DNA of 64,000 nucleotides from Halopenitus sp041821145. Lineage in GTDB: Archaea > Halobacteriota > Halobacteria > Halobacteriales > Haloferacaceae. A model generated the notes under the pieces. It ran no database searches. It saw only the letters and a list, made by a program, of their open reading frames with translations, and had not been told where the DNA came from. A program made the translations under genes and the position numbers. Location: assembly GCF_041821145.1 (NCBI RefSeq), contig NZ_JBGUBC010000008.1:1-64000 (forward strand), written 5' to 3'. Within the stretch, counting starts at the first letter, position 1; the number at the start of each line of letters is the position of its first letter. This document shows, in pieces, positions 16,984 to 25,052 of this stretch.

Positions 16984-18183
16984 ATGAGCCATCGTCGGTC
17001 CGGACGGATAACCGATCTGCGAAGGTACGAACCCCTCGCGTTAGTGGGCGGGATCTGGTTGATCGCAAAGCTGCTCAGATACGCCTTTCCGGTGTTGTTC
17101 CCGACGTTTAGAGCAAGTCTCGACGTCCCGAACGCGTGGCTGGGCGGCGCATACACCGGGATGATGCTGCTGTATGCGGCGGTGCAGTTTCCGAGTGGAG
17201 CGCTCGCGGATACGCTCGACGACGTGGAGGTGGTTGCCCTCGGCGCGGTGATCGCCGGGATCGGTGGTCTCGTTTTCTTCCTGCCGACCACGTTCCCGCT
17301 GCTCGTCGTCGGCATGCTGCTCGTGGGACTCGGAACCGGCGTTCACAAGACGGTCTCGGTCGGATTGTTGGCCCGGTTGTATCCGGGTCGAACCGGTCGC
17401 GCGCTGGGGGCGTTCGATACGCTCGGCACCGTCGGCGGCGTCATCGCTCCGGTTGCCGTCGTCAGCGCCCTCTCCACGACCGGCTGGCCGCCTCTCTTCG
17501 TCGGAATCGGTCTGGCCGCGATCGCGTTCGCCGTCACGCTCTCGATGCGAGTGCCACATCAGGAGCCGTCAGCCGGCGGATATTCGGCCGCGATCGGCGA
17601 TCTCGAGTTGCGCTCGTATCTCGGACCGTTTCGGGAACGACGATTCCAGCTTTTCATCGCGGTCACGCTCTGTTTCGCCTTCGCGTACAACGGGGTCGTG
17701 GCGTTCCTCCCCTTGTTCTTAGTCGAGGCCGGAACGACCGAGACGAGCGCCTCGATACTCTATAGCGCCCTGTTCGCCGTGAGCGTCGTCCAGGTGGTGA
17801 CCGGCGACCTCTCCGATCGAGTCGGTCGGCTCACCCTGTCCGTTGGAGTGTTGGCGGTCGCAGCCGTGGCGCTTGGCGGACTCGTCGTAGTCTCCGGAGG
17901 AGGTGTTCTCTTCCTCGGCGGTGCGGTCGTCCTGTTCGGTCTCGGCAGTCATGGCTTCCGACCGCTTCGCGGCGCCTACCTCGCGACGGAGTTCCCCGAC
18001 GAGGTTGCCGGCGGGGGGCTCGGTCTGGCGCGAACGATGTTGATGGGCGTCGGAGCGATCGCACCGTCCGTCGTCGGCGTGATCGCGGACACCGCCGGGT
18101 TCCGTGTCGCATTCGTCATGCTCGCCGTCGCGATGGGGCTGGCCGCGGTCCTGGCCGTGATCACCGCCCTCGTCGATCGGTGA
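16984..18183 (+). CDS. MFS transporter
   Basis: This is a 399-residue major facilitator carrier with about 12 TM segments. The early part shows a GGAYTGMMLLYAAVQFPSGALAD region, typical of the TM1-TM2 and loop A region, and the second half contains an SDRVGRL loop. I chose the ATG at 16984 (MSHRRSGRI); an ATG at 16963 would add seven residues. It is convergent with the downstream Dam methylase. It shares the fold but little obvious sequence with the MFS gene at 1159. The substrate is unknown; drug or organic-anion efflux is possible. Confidence 0.85.
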   Translation: MSHRRSGRITDLRRYEPLALVGGIWLIAKLLRYAFPVLFPTFRASLDVPNAWLGGAYTGMMLLYAAVQFPSGALADTLDDVEVVALGAVIAGIGGLVFFLPTTFPLLVVGMLLVGLGTGVHKTVSVGLLARLYPGRTGRALGAFDTLGTVGGVIAPVAVVSALSTTGWPPLFVGIGLAAIAFAVTLSMRVPHQEPSAGGYSAAIGDLELRSYLGPFRERRFQLFIAVTLCFAFAYNGVVAFLPLFLVEAGTTETSASILYSALFAVSVVQVVTGDLSDRVGRLTLSVGVLAVAAVALGGLVVVSGGGVLFLGGAVVLFGLGSHGFRPLRGAYLATEFPDEVAGGGLGLARTMLMGVGAIAPSVVGVIADTAGFRVAFVMLAVAMGLAAVLAVITALVDR

Positions 18184-18375
18184 CGGCCGGGTGATCGCCG
18201 TCTTTCCAAGAGGGTCTCAAGGGGCACTCCGGTCGAGGACCACTCCCGATCCAAATCTCATCACTCCTGACTCGAATCCCGTTCCCGATCGTCTCACAGT
18301 CCGATCCGATTCCGTTTCTCCCCGTCTCAGGCCCGGTTTTCGTTCCCGATCAACTCAGGATCGATTCGGTCCCGA

Positions 18376-19302
18376 TCAGCCGGAAAACTCGGTCAGGCCC
18401 GCCTGTGTCGATCCCCGCTGCTCGTCCGCGGGAACGGTCGTGGCGATGATCTCCGCCACCTCGTCGCGGTTGTCGGCATCGCTATTTATCGCCCGCGTGG
18501 CACCTTCGGTCTCGACGACGAGTCCGGCCTCACAGTAGCGATCGTACATCACACCGCTGTTGGAGAGGACGACGTGGACGCCAGCGGCGTCGAGCTTCGA
18601 GGTGACATCGAGCAGCCGCTCCTGATCGTCGCGGTCGAACCCCTCGGCGCTGTACTCGTTGAAATCAGCGGTCGGACTCATCGGCTCGTAGGGGGGATCG
18701 AAATAGACCAGATCGCCCGCGCTCGCCCGGTCGAGGACGTACTCGAAATCACGGTTGTGGATGCTCGTTCCCGCCAACACCCGGCTCGCCTCCCGGATCC
18801 GATCGGCCTGTACCCAATCGGGATCCGCGTATCGACCGATCGGGACGTTGAATCCACCATCGGCGTTTTCGCGGTAGAGTCCGTTATAACAGGTTCGATT
18901 GAGATAGGCGAGAAGTGCCGCCTCCTCGAGCGGATCGAACTCGTGGCCGTAGGGGCGCCTGTTGAACCGGGCGCGTTGTTGATAGTAGTAGTTCGTCACC
19001 TCCGTCCCCCTCGACGTCGTCTCGGCGAAGGCCAACTCGGGATCCGGATCCGATTCGGGATCCTTGAACGTCCGGAGGCGATCGATCAACGCCTCGGGCC
19101 GGGATTTGACCTGTTCATAGAAGTTGACGAGCCGCGGGTTGGCGTCGTTTACCGTTCCATCCTCGGGTTCGAGATCGAAAAAGACTGCCCCGCCGCCGAG
19201 GAAGGGCTCGTGGTAACGACCGTAGACGGTCGGGAAGCGGCGGGAGAGCGCAGCGAGCAACTGACGTTTGCCGCCGGCCCACTTCAAAACTGGCTGTGCC
19301 AT
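18376..19302 (-). CDS. dam: DNA adenine methylase (Dam/DpnM class, N6-adenine)
   Basis: This is a D12-class adenine-N6 methyltransferase. The motifs are in alpha order: KWAGGKRQL (residues 7-15, SAM binding), EPFLGGGAVFFDL (32-44), and the catalytic DPPY (202-205), preceded by the family element FNVPIGRY. It has 308 residues from the ATG at 19302. Enzymes of this class usually modify GATC, and GATC is strikingly frequent in the window, but specificity is inferred. No classical restriction gene is adjacent; instead a protein with nuclease-like motifs diverges from it at 19433. Confidence 0.9.
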   Translation of the reverse strand: MAQPVLKWAGGKRQLLAALSRRFPTVYGRYHEPFLGGGAVFFDLEPEDGTVNDANPRLVNFYEQVKSRPEALIDRLRTFKDPESDPDPELAFAETTSRGTEVTNYYYQQRARFNRRPYGHEFDPLEEAALLAYLNRTCYNGLYRENADGGFNVPIGRYADPDWVQADRIREASRVLAGTSIHNRDFEYVLDRASAGDLVYFDPPYEPMSPTADFNEYSAEGFDRDDQERLLDVTSKLDAAGVHVVLSNSGVMYDRYCEAGLVVETEGATRAINSDADNRDEVAEIIATTVPADEQRGSTQAGLTEFSG

Positions 19303-19432
19303 CTCCGGTCGCCAGTCGAGTGCGGACCGGGATAAATACCTCGTCCATCGCGGCGGGAGCCGTCGGGATGGCCCTCCGTCGCGGCACGATCGCGACCGTA
19401 CCGTTTTGTACGATCGGCGCACATCCTCGAAC

Positions 19433-20485
19433 GTGATACCGGACGCGGAGTTCGGCTACGAGTTGCTCGTCTGCCGGTGGGCGGAGCTCGCCTGGCATCC
19501 GGACGGCGAGTCGAGGCCGGCGATCGTCGCCCGTCAGATCGGGACACAGGAGCGTCGCTGGGACGTCCTCGTCGTCGAAGTCGATCCCGCGGGACTTCGC
19601 CGTCGCCGGGCGTTCGGCGAGCGCGAACTCGATCGAGAACTGCTCGGGATCGTCCGCGAGGCGCCGGGCGACTGGGCGTGGTATCGTGATGTCCTCCCCG
19701 AACCGGACTATCCCTGGCGATACGTTCGGGAAGCGATCCATCGAGCGGCCGACCGCGATCTGATCGACGAGCGGAGTCGGAAGGGACGGATCGAGATCCG
19801 ACGCCGAAGACCGTATCCGGACTGGATACGCCGGATCGTCGCGATCGAAAACAAACCCGACCTCACCGCCAGTGCCGCCACCAGACTGTCGGATCAGCTC
19901 GCATACGACGTCGAGGTGGGTCTCCTCGATGAAACGTGGCTTGCCACCGAGACGACCGGCTCCCGACTCGAACCCGCGCTCCGTCGGGAGATGCCCGTCG
20001 AGGCCGGGATCCTGATCACGGACCTCGCCGCGGGCGTGACACCTGCGGCGGCCGCAGTCGAGTGGCTCCCGAGCGATCTCGGACGGTCGCATTCCGGCGA
20101 TCGACGTGGAAACGCCGGTGACGGACCCGGCAGTGATCAAGAGCGGGAGCAAGAACGGACACAAAATCGGGAGCGGGAACTCCGGCGGCTCGTCCTGGCC
20201 GAACGCGCATACGGCCGCGGCTGGCGATCCTTCCACGAGACGATGCGACCGGACTGCCGCCACTTTCGACTCGATCGGGCGGGCGAGGCGTTGCTGCCCG
20301 AGTGTGCCGCGAAGGGACGGTGTCCGACCGCACGCGAGTGTTCGGGCTCCTGTGCATCCTTCTCGCCGGAGCCGCCCGGGTGGCGCACGAAGGGATGGCC
20401 CATCGAAGGGGGTCCCGGGAACGGAATTAGGCGGCTACTCGATCGCCGCCGTGATCGCGCTCGCTACCGGACGGTTCGTCGGTGA
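19433..20485 (+). CDS. DUF5787-like protein with PD-(D/E)XK nuclease-like motifs and a Cys cluster
   Basis: This 350-residue protein starts at a GTG (19433) opening MIPDAEFGYELL. I see a pattern resembling RecB-type PD-(D/E)XK nucleases: Glu10 in the first helix, Asp44 in WDVLVVEVD, the E-x-K in AIENKPD (Glu139, Lys141), and QLAYD (Gln155 to Tyr158) in the next helix. Residues 215-250 are a charged linker. The C-terminal part has five cysteines (275, 291, 297, 303, 307) spaced C-x15-C-x5-C-x5-C-x3-C, which could bind zinc or an Fe-S cluster. It is divergent from the Dam gene, 130 bp away. I believe the family is DUF5787; nuclease activity is an inference. Confidence 0.75.
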   Translation: MIPDAEFGYELLVCRWAELAWHPDGESRPAIVARQIGTQERRWDVLVVEVDPAGLRRRRAFGERELDRELLGIVREAPGDWAWYRDVLPEPDYPWRYVREAIHRAADRDLIDERSRKGRIEIRRRRPYPDWIRRIVAIENKPDLTASAATRLSDQLAYDVEVGLLDETWLATETTGSRLEPALRREMPVEAGILITDLAAGVTPAAAAVEWLPSDLGRSHSGDRRGNAGDGPGSDQEREQERTQNRERELRRLVLAERAYGRGWRSFHETMRPDCRHFRLDRAGEALLPECAAKGRCPTARECSGSCASFSPEPPGWRTKGWPIEGGPGNGIRRLLDRRRDRARYRTVRR

Positions 20486-20653
20486 TGCGCCCTCGAAACG
20501 GGGTCCGAACGGAACCGCCGCCGGATTCGGAAAACGGGCGTCGTCTCGACGCTCCGCTTTCGATCACCTTGGACGGACCACGGATAAACCACGCACCAGC
20601 ACCCTGGTAGCGCCAACGGTGTCCACGGTCGATTCGACGATCCGAGTCGTCGA

Positions 20654-22171
20654 TCATCCGAACTCGACGGTGACCGAGTTCTCCGTGACGTGGAGATAGG
20701 TGACGTATTGTCCCTCGCCGGTGCGATCGTACTCGAAGGTCACGCTGGAGTCGTCGTCGATGTTCATCGAGTTATTGTCGTTGTTCCCCTGTCCTTGATC
20801 GCGACCCCACGTTGCCTGGAGCTCGAAGGAGGGCCCCAACCGATCGAGGTAGTCCCGGACGAACCAGTCCGGTTCCAGCGTCTCCCCGGCGATTCTGGAT
20901 TTCGTGCCTTCGGAGGTGTTTATCTCGGCCGGCTCCGTGTAATCGCTCCCCCAGACGTCCTGATACTCGACCGCGCTTCCGGGATCCTCGTTGACGTAGG
21001 TAAACGCTTCCGTGCTGGTGAAGTCGATCTTCAACATCCCGTCCTGGCAGGTGGCGAAATCTCCACCCGTCACGCCGGAGGAATCCGCGAGTTTCCAGTG
21101 GTGGGCGACGTCACCGTCGGTATAAAGGACGCGCGCGTCGAAGGTCGCATCACAGACGTCTTCGCTTCCCTGTCCCTCATCGAACTGGATGACTGTCTCG
21201 AAGTACTGATCGTCGCGTTTTCCGTGGAAGCTCACCCAACCCTGATTGGGCTGATCGACGTCGAACGTCGTGGAGAACGCCTGCAGTGCGTCCCGCTCGG
21301 TGAATCCATCGACGGGGATCTGCTCGCCCGCGCCAGGAAGATCGAAGATGCCGCCCGTTCCGGCGGTCTCGAGTTCGAGTACGACCGTCTTTTCGGAATC
21401 GACGTCGTCGAGGACCTCGGCGGGAACACGCTCGGTCGGAATGTCAGCGGTGTCGACGACGCGCCCATCAGTTCGGCGCTCGAAGTACTCACGCCATCCG
21501 TCGTGATACTCGCTCTCGACGACCACGACGACGGTCCCGTTCTCCACCGGGTTGTGGGCCGTTTCGTCATCATCGGCGGCGGTCGGGTCCGGAAACGTCC
21601 GGGTCGTGTCTCCGCCCTCGACGCGGATCCGAGCGGACCCGGAGGCCGCGGCCGTCTCGCCGGCAGTCACCGAGACAATGGGGAGAGTCAACGTCGCACC
21701 GCGATAGTGAAACTCCGGGGGAGAGACCATCTGTGCCGGGTTCTCACCCTGCTTTCGCCAGACTCCGCCGCCTTGATAGGCCGTAACTCGGTCGTCGTTT
21801 CGGTGTGTTACCTCGCCGAGGGTGCTGTTTGCGACCTGGTCCACCTGATCTGCCCCGCTGGCGTTGACGTGGTAGACCTGCATTCGGCCCGTCTCCTCGG
21901 TGACGCCGATCGTGCCCTGCGTCTCGCCGGTCGCCATCGATTGGCTGCCGGACTCGCCGAGGGAAGCCATTGCCACCTTGGAGGCGAACTGCGTCATCAC
22001 GTGTTCGCCGCGCTGGACGTCGGCCGCCTGCTGGGTGTCGCCGATCGCGGCGGACCCGAGCGTGACGACGGTAACCGTCCCGACGAGCGTAATCGCGACG
22101 ATGAGCACGACCCCGACCGTCGCGCTAACCGCGCGCTCGTCGTCCCGAATCCCCCCGAGAGCGCGCCTCAT
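20654..22171 (-). CDS. DUF7289-like pilin-type surface protein
   Basis: This is a 505-residue secreted protein with one N-terminal hydrophobic helix (DDERAVSATVGVVLIVAITLVG, about residues 9-32) of archaeal pilin/flagellin type, where a prepilin peptidase would cut near the charged-to-hydrophobic junction, followed by a long acidic extracellular domain. It is the last gene of the pilus-like locus. The ATG at 22171 puts the signal at the N-terminus. A longer start at 22258 would overlap the preceding stop as ATGA and add 29 polar residues; it remains possible. The haloarchaeal DUF name is from memory. Confidence 0.78.
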   Translation of the reverse strand: MRRALGGIRDDERAVSATVGVVLIVAITLVGTVTVVTLGSAAIGDTQQAADVQRGEHVMTQFASKVAMASLGESGSQSMATGETQGTIGVTEETGRMQVYHVNASGADQVDQVANSTLGEVTHRNDDRVTAYQGGGVWRKQGENPAQMVSPPEFHYRGATLTLPIVSVTAGETAAASGSARIRVEGGDTTRTFPDPTAADDDETAHNPVENGTVVVVVESEYHDGWREYFERRTDGRVVDTADIPTERVPAEVLDDVDSEKTVVLELETAGTGGIFDLPGAGEQIPVDGFTERDALQAFSTTFDVDQPNQGWVSFHGKRDDQYFETVIQFDEGQGSEDVCDATFDARVLYTDGDVAHHWKLADSSGVTGGDFATCQDGMLKIDFTSTEAFTYVNEDPGSAVEYQDVWGSDYTEPAEINTSEGTKSRIAGETLEPDWFVRDYLDRLGPSFELQATWGRDQGQGNNDNNSMNIDDDSSVTFEYDRTGEGQYVTYLHVTENSVTVEFG

Positions 22172-22254
22172 GGTCTCGTTTACGTCCGGACAGGGGTTAA
22201 GGGTATGGTCCCGACCGGATCCGTCGCGACGCTCCGCTCGATCGTCCTCGCCGG

Positions 22255-22785
22255 TCATTCGATCTGCCCCCGCTCGATTCGGAGTCCCTCCCCCTCGACG
22301 TACCGTATCACGACCGGTCCGCCGTCGATCGAGCGGTCGCTTACTGGGGTGAAGCTTCGGAATCGGACCGTGTGTGTGATCGACCCATCGGATCCCTCCA
22401 GTTCGATCGTGTTCGTGTACGGGGGGCCATCGGCTCCGCCAGTGACGCTGATCGCATATCCACTGGACGCGATCCGCTTCGGCGCATCGATGGCGACCGC
22501 GACGGTAACGTTGCCCCCGCCTGCCGCCTCGACGAGCCGATCGGCATCCGAATAGCCGGTTGCGATCCGCTCGCCGGACGCCTCGAGGCCGCTTGTAACC
22601 GCCGTGTCGTGCTGGTTCTCAAGGGTGGATCCTCCGGCGATGAACAGCCCGGAGATGAGAAGGGACGCGATCATGAGCCCGAGAACGTATCCGATCGTCG
22701 TCGAGACGGCTCGATCGGTTCCGGCGATCGGAACGGCCCGTCTCAGGAACTCGACGACCGCTTCGATCGTTCCGTCAGGACGCAT
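22255..22785 (-). CDS. DUF7266-like pilin-type protein
   Basis: This 176-residue protein has a single N-terminal TM segment (VSTTIGYVLGLMIASLLISGLF, about 26-47) preceded by a charged leader, and a small beta-rich acidic domain ending in IRIERGQIE-like sequence. It is the fourth of five such proteins and overlaps the preceding gene by 11 bp, so it belongs to the same operon. Minor pilin or pilus assembly factor is the most likely role, inferred from the neighbouring ATPase and platform genes. Confidence 0.78.
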   Translation of the reverse strand: MRPDGTIEAVVEFLRRAVPIAGTDRAVSTTIGYVLGLMIASLLISGLFIAGGSTLENQHDTAVTSGLEASGERIATGYSDADRLVEAAGGGNVTVAVAIDAPKRIASSGYAISVTGGADGPPYTNTIELEGSDGSITHTVRFRSFTPVSDRSIDGGPVVIRYVEGEGLRIERGQIE

Positions 22786-23854
22786 TGTAGGGTGCCTCCT
22801 CGGGAGCGATCCGGGTCCCGTTTCGGTAGCGAACGGCCTTCGAACGGCGAATGACGTCGTACTCGACGTCGTAGATCGCATCATCGGCGGTTGGCGATCC
22901 GGAGGCGTTTGGATCCTCGTTGAACCGGTTCGCGTCCATCCCAGCGTCGCCGGTCGTCGAGGAGATTGTGAGGGTGTACGTGCCGTTCATCGTTCCGGGA
23001 TTGTGATACGTTATCTCGTGTCCCGGGCCGACCGATTCAAAAAGGGAGACGTCGAACGCCTCGGTCGAACCGGGAGCACTTGCGGGCGCGATCGTGATGT
23101 TCGAATTCGTCGAGTCGCCGGTGAGATTCACATGGAATTCCGAATCGGAGACGCACTCACGTTCGACCCCGTCCGTCCCGTCGTGGACGAGCGCGCAACC
23201 GTCCCCGGAGGAAGTCCGATAGAGATGGAGGTAGTACGTCTCGTTCCCGGTGAACTCGATGAAGAACGTCTCCGTGACGTTCACTGGGTCGGTGTCGTTG
23301 AGGGTCGCGGCGGTCCCGTTCGTCGGTTCGGCCTCGATCGTGTACTTTCGAACACGTGTCGAGTCGGCAAGGGTCCACTCCGTGGTCGTGTTGTCGTCGA
23401 CGGGATAGAAGTTCTCGCCAGTCGTCGAGTTGTGTTGGATCCGGGTGCCGTTCGTGATGGTGACGTTCTCGATCGACACCATCGTCCCGCGGATCGCGGC
23501 GTGTTCGGCGGAGGCGGACTCCCAGGCGTCAATTCCCTCGGAGAATTCCGTCCACAGTTCGTCGTGAGCGACGTCGGTTCCCTCGCTGTAATCGTTCGTC
23601 TCGGCGAGTACCACCTCAATGGCGTCGTGAGCGGCGTCGTCGTACTCGATCGTCGCCGCGACGTCCGATCCTGAGTCGCGCGTCGCGAGGTTCCCCGTGT
23701 AGATGACGGAGTTTAAAAGCGCCGCGAGGGCGAGGAACAACACTGCAAGGACGATCGCGCCCACGAGAAACAGCTGTGCGCGGTCCGTTCGGTCTGCGAT
23801 CGCTCCCGACCCCGCGGGTTCGCGAGAGGGCACCGATCCATTCACATCCGCCAT
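22775..23854 (-). CDS. DUF7261-like surface protein of the pilus locus
   Basis: This 359-residue protein has one N-terminal TM helix (AQLFLVGAIVLAVLFLALAALLN, about 26-48) after a polar leader. The remainder is an acidic ectodomain with about 13 N-x-S/T sequons (for example NVT, NGT, NST, NLT), suggesting heavy N-glycosylation on the cell surface. It overlaps both neighbours by 11-13 bp. In haloarchaea a protein of this architecture regularly accompanies PilB/PilC; its exact role is unknown. Confidence 0.78.
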   Translation of the reverse strand: MADVNGSVPSREPAGSGAIADRTDRAQLFLVGAIVLAVLFLALAALLNSVIYTGNLATRDSGSDVAATIEYDDAAHDAIEVVLAETNDYSEGTDVAHDELWTEFSEGIDAWESASAEHAAIRGTMVSIENVTITNGTRIQHNSTTGENFYPVDDNTTTEWTLADSTRVRKYTIEAEPTNGTAATLNDTDPVNVTETFFIEFTGNETYYLHLYRTSSGDGCALVHDGTDGVERECVSDSEFHVNLTGDSTNSNITIAPASAPGSTEAFDVSLFESVGPGHEITYHNPGTMNGTYTLTISSTTGDAGMDANRFNEDPNASGSPTADDAIYDVEYDVIRRSKAVRYRNGTRIAPEEAPYNAS

Positions 23855-24495
23855 ACGACGACCTCCACTTCGATCACGTTGAAGAGATCGGAGTCGACGT
23901 CGGTCTCGTTGTCGATGTCATGGGTGGTGAAGTACGTCCGATCGCCGGCAGCGACGGCGTCACCGATCGTCTCGCCGGTCGGGTTTCCATCCGAGTCCAG
24001 AAGCCCATCCGATTCCCGGAGAGTGACCTGCCAGGTCGCCGTCGAGGAGTGGTCACTCGGCGTGCCGAGGTTGATGAGGGGTTGTGATCGGCGCTCACCG
24101 GACCCGCGCATGTAATGGAGATCGACGTTGACTGCGATCCCCCGCTCCAGAAAGGTCTCCTCAAGTGCTGCTCCGAACGTGGTGTTCGTCGGAAGCCGCC
24201 CGTCGTACTCGCCGTCGTCGCCATCGGCGCCGTGGAACCGCTCCGCGTCGCTGGAAGCGTTGTAATAAAGCAGCAGCTCCCTGACCGAGCCGTTCGCCGC
24301 CTCGGCCTCAAGGAGGCCTTCCGCGACGTTCGCCTGCTGGTTCTGAATGTGCTGGTTCGAGGTACTCCCCGAAAGAGGGGTCACCGCGGTTACCTGAAGC
24401 GCAAAGAGGATCGCCGACAGGAGGACGATCGCGGCCGCGACCGCTTCGAGGGTGTGTGCCTGGCCCCGATCCGTCGAGGAAGTCGATCGACGCAT
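23842..24495 (-). CDS. DUF7288-like pilin-type protein
   Basis: This 217-residue protein begins MRRSTSSTDRGQAHTLEAV and then has a hydrophobic segment (AAAIVLLSAILFALQVTAV, about 20-38), a class III-like signal and helix. The ectodomain is acidic. I chose the ATG at 24495, just after the upstream stop codon at 24498; in-frame GTGs slightly upstream are alternatives. The neighbours are other one-TM proteins, consistent with a pilus or secretion assembly. Confidence 0.76.
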   Translation of the reverse strand: MRRSTSSTDRGQAHTLEAVAAAIVLLSAILFALQVTAVTPLSGSTSNQHIQNQQANVAEGLLEAEAANGSVRELLLYYNASSDAERFHGADGDDGEYDGRLPTNTTFGAALEETFLERGIAVNVDLHYMRGSGERRSQPLINLGTPSDHSSTATWQVTLRESDGLLDSDGNPTGETIGDAVAAGDRTYFTTHDIDNETDVDSDLFNVIEVEVVVWRM

Positions 24496-24497
24496 CG

Positions 24498-25043
24498 TCA
24501 CCACACCCGTACCACGAGCCGGTGGCTTCGTCCGTCGAGCAATACGACCTGTCTGGACACGGTTACCTGTGATCGACCGGCTGCCGACGGTCCCGCACGA
24601 AGCGGCGTGTTCCCCCCGTCATTGAGCGTCGCGGTCGTCCCGTCGTACTCGAGGGTGGCGATCCCGCCGGTGCGCTTTTCGATCGTGACGTTGACCGTGT
24701 GATCGGTCGCAAACGTCGATTCGAGGTCGGTGTCATCACCGTCGAAACGGCAGGCGTCGGTTTCAGTCGCTCCATTCTGTATCTGGGTGAAGAATGCGGC
24801 GGTACAGACCGGATCGATCGTCCGACCGTCCGACGGATGGCCGAGAAGGTCTCCGGCGAGCATCGCGGCGAATCGATCGGCCGCCTGCGTCGGATCGACG
24901 GCCTCGAAGGGCGCAAGCATTCCGGAGACGAACGCGATGACGAACGCGACGACGACGAGAAAGACGCTCGCGCCGATCGCGAAATCGAGCGTCGTCTGTG
25001 CGCGCCAGCGGCCATCCGGGAGCGGTGGTGTCGGGAGAGACAT
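24498..25043 (-). CDS. DUF7287-like pilin-type protein
   Basis: This 181-residue protein opens with a short polar leader, RAQTTLDFAIG, and a strongly hydrophobic segment (ASVFLVVVAFVIAFVSGML, about 25-43). The pattern of a Q-TT-DF motif at the start of the helix resembles TadE-type pseudopilins. Two cysteines (in DPVCTAAF and DACRF) could form a disulphide outside the cell. It starts 9 bp after the end of the platform gene and runs into the next pilin-like gene. The function is inferred from the locus. Confidence 0.78.
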   Translation of the reverse strand: MSLPTPPLPDGRWRAQTTLDFAIGASVFLVVVAFVIAFVSGMLAPFEAVDPTQAADRFAAMLAGDLLGHPSDGRTIDPVCTAAFFTQIQNGATETDACRFDGDDTDLESTFATDHTVNVTIEKRTGGIATLEYDGTTATLNDGGNTPLRAGPSAAGRSQVTVSRQVVLLDGRSHRLVVRVW

Positions 25044-25052
25044 ACCTACCAG

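Noticed and set aside
18184..18375. Terminator or repeat in the gap between the MFS gene and dam
   Set aside because: Several CCGATC-like words recur, but no stem or ordered period is evident.
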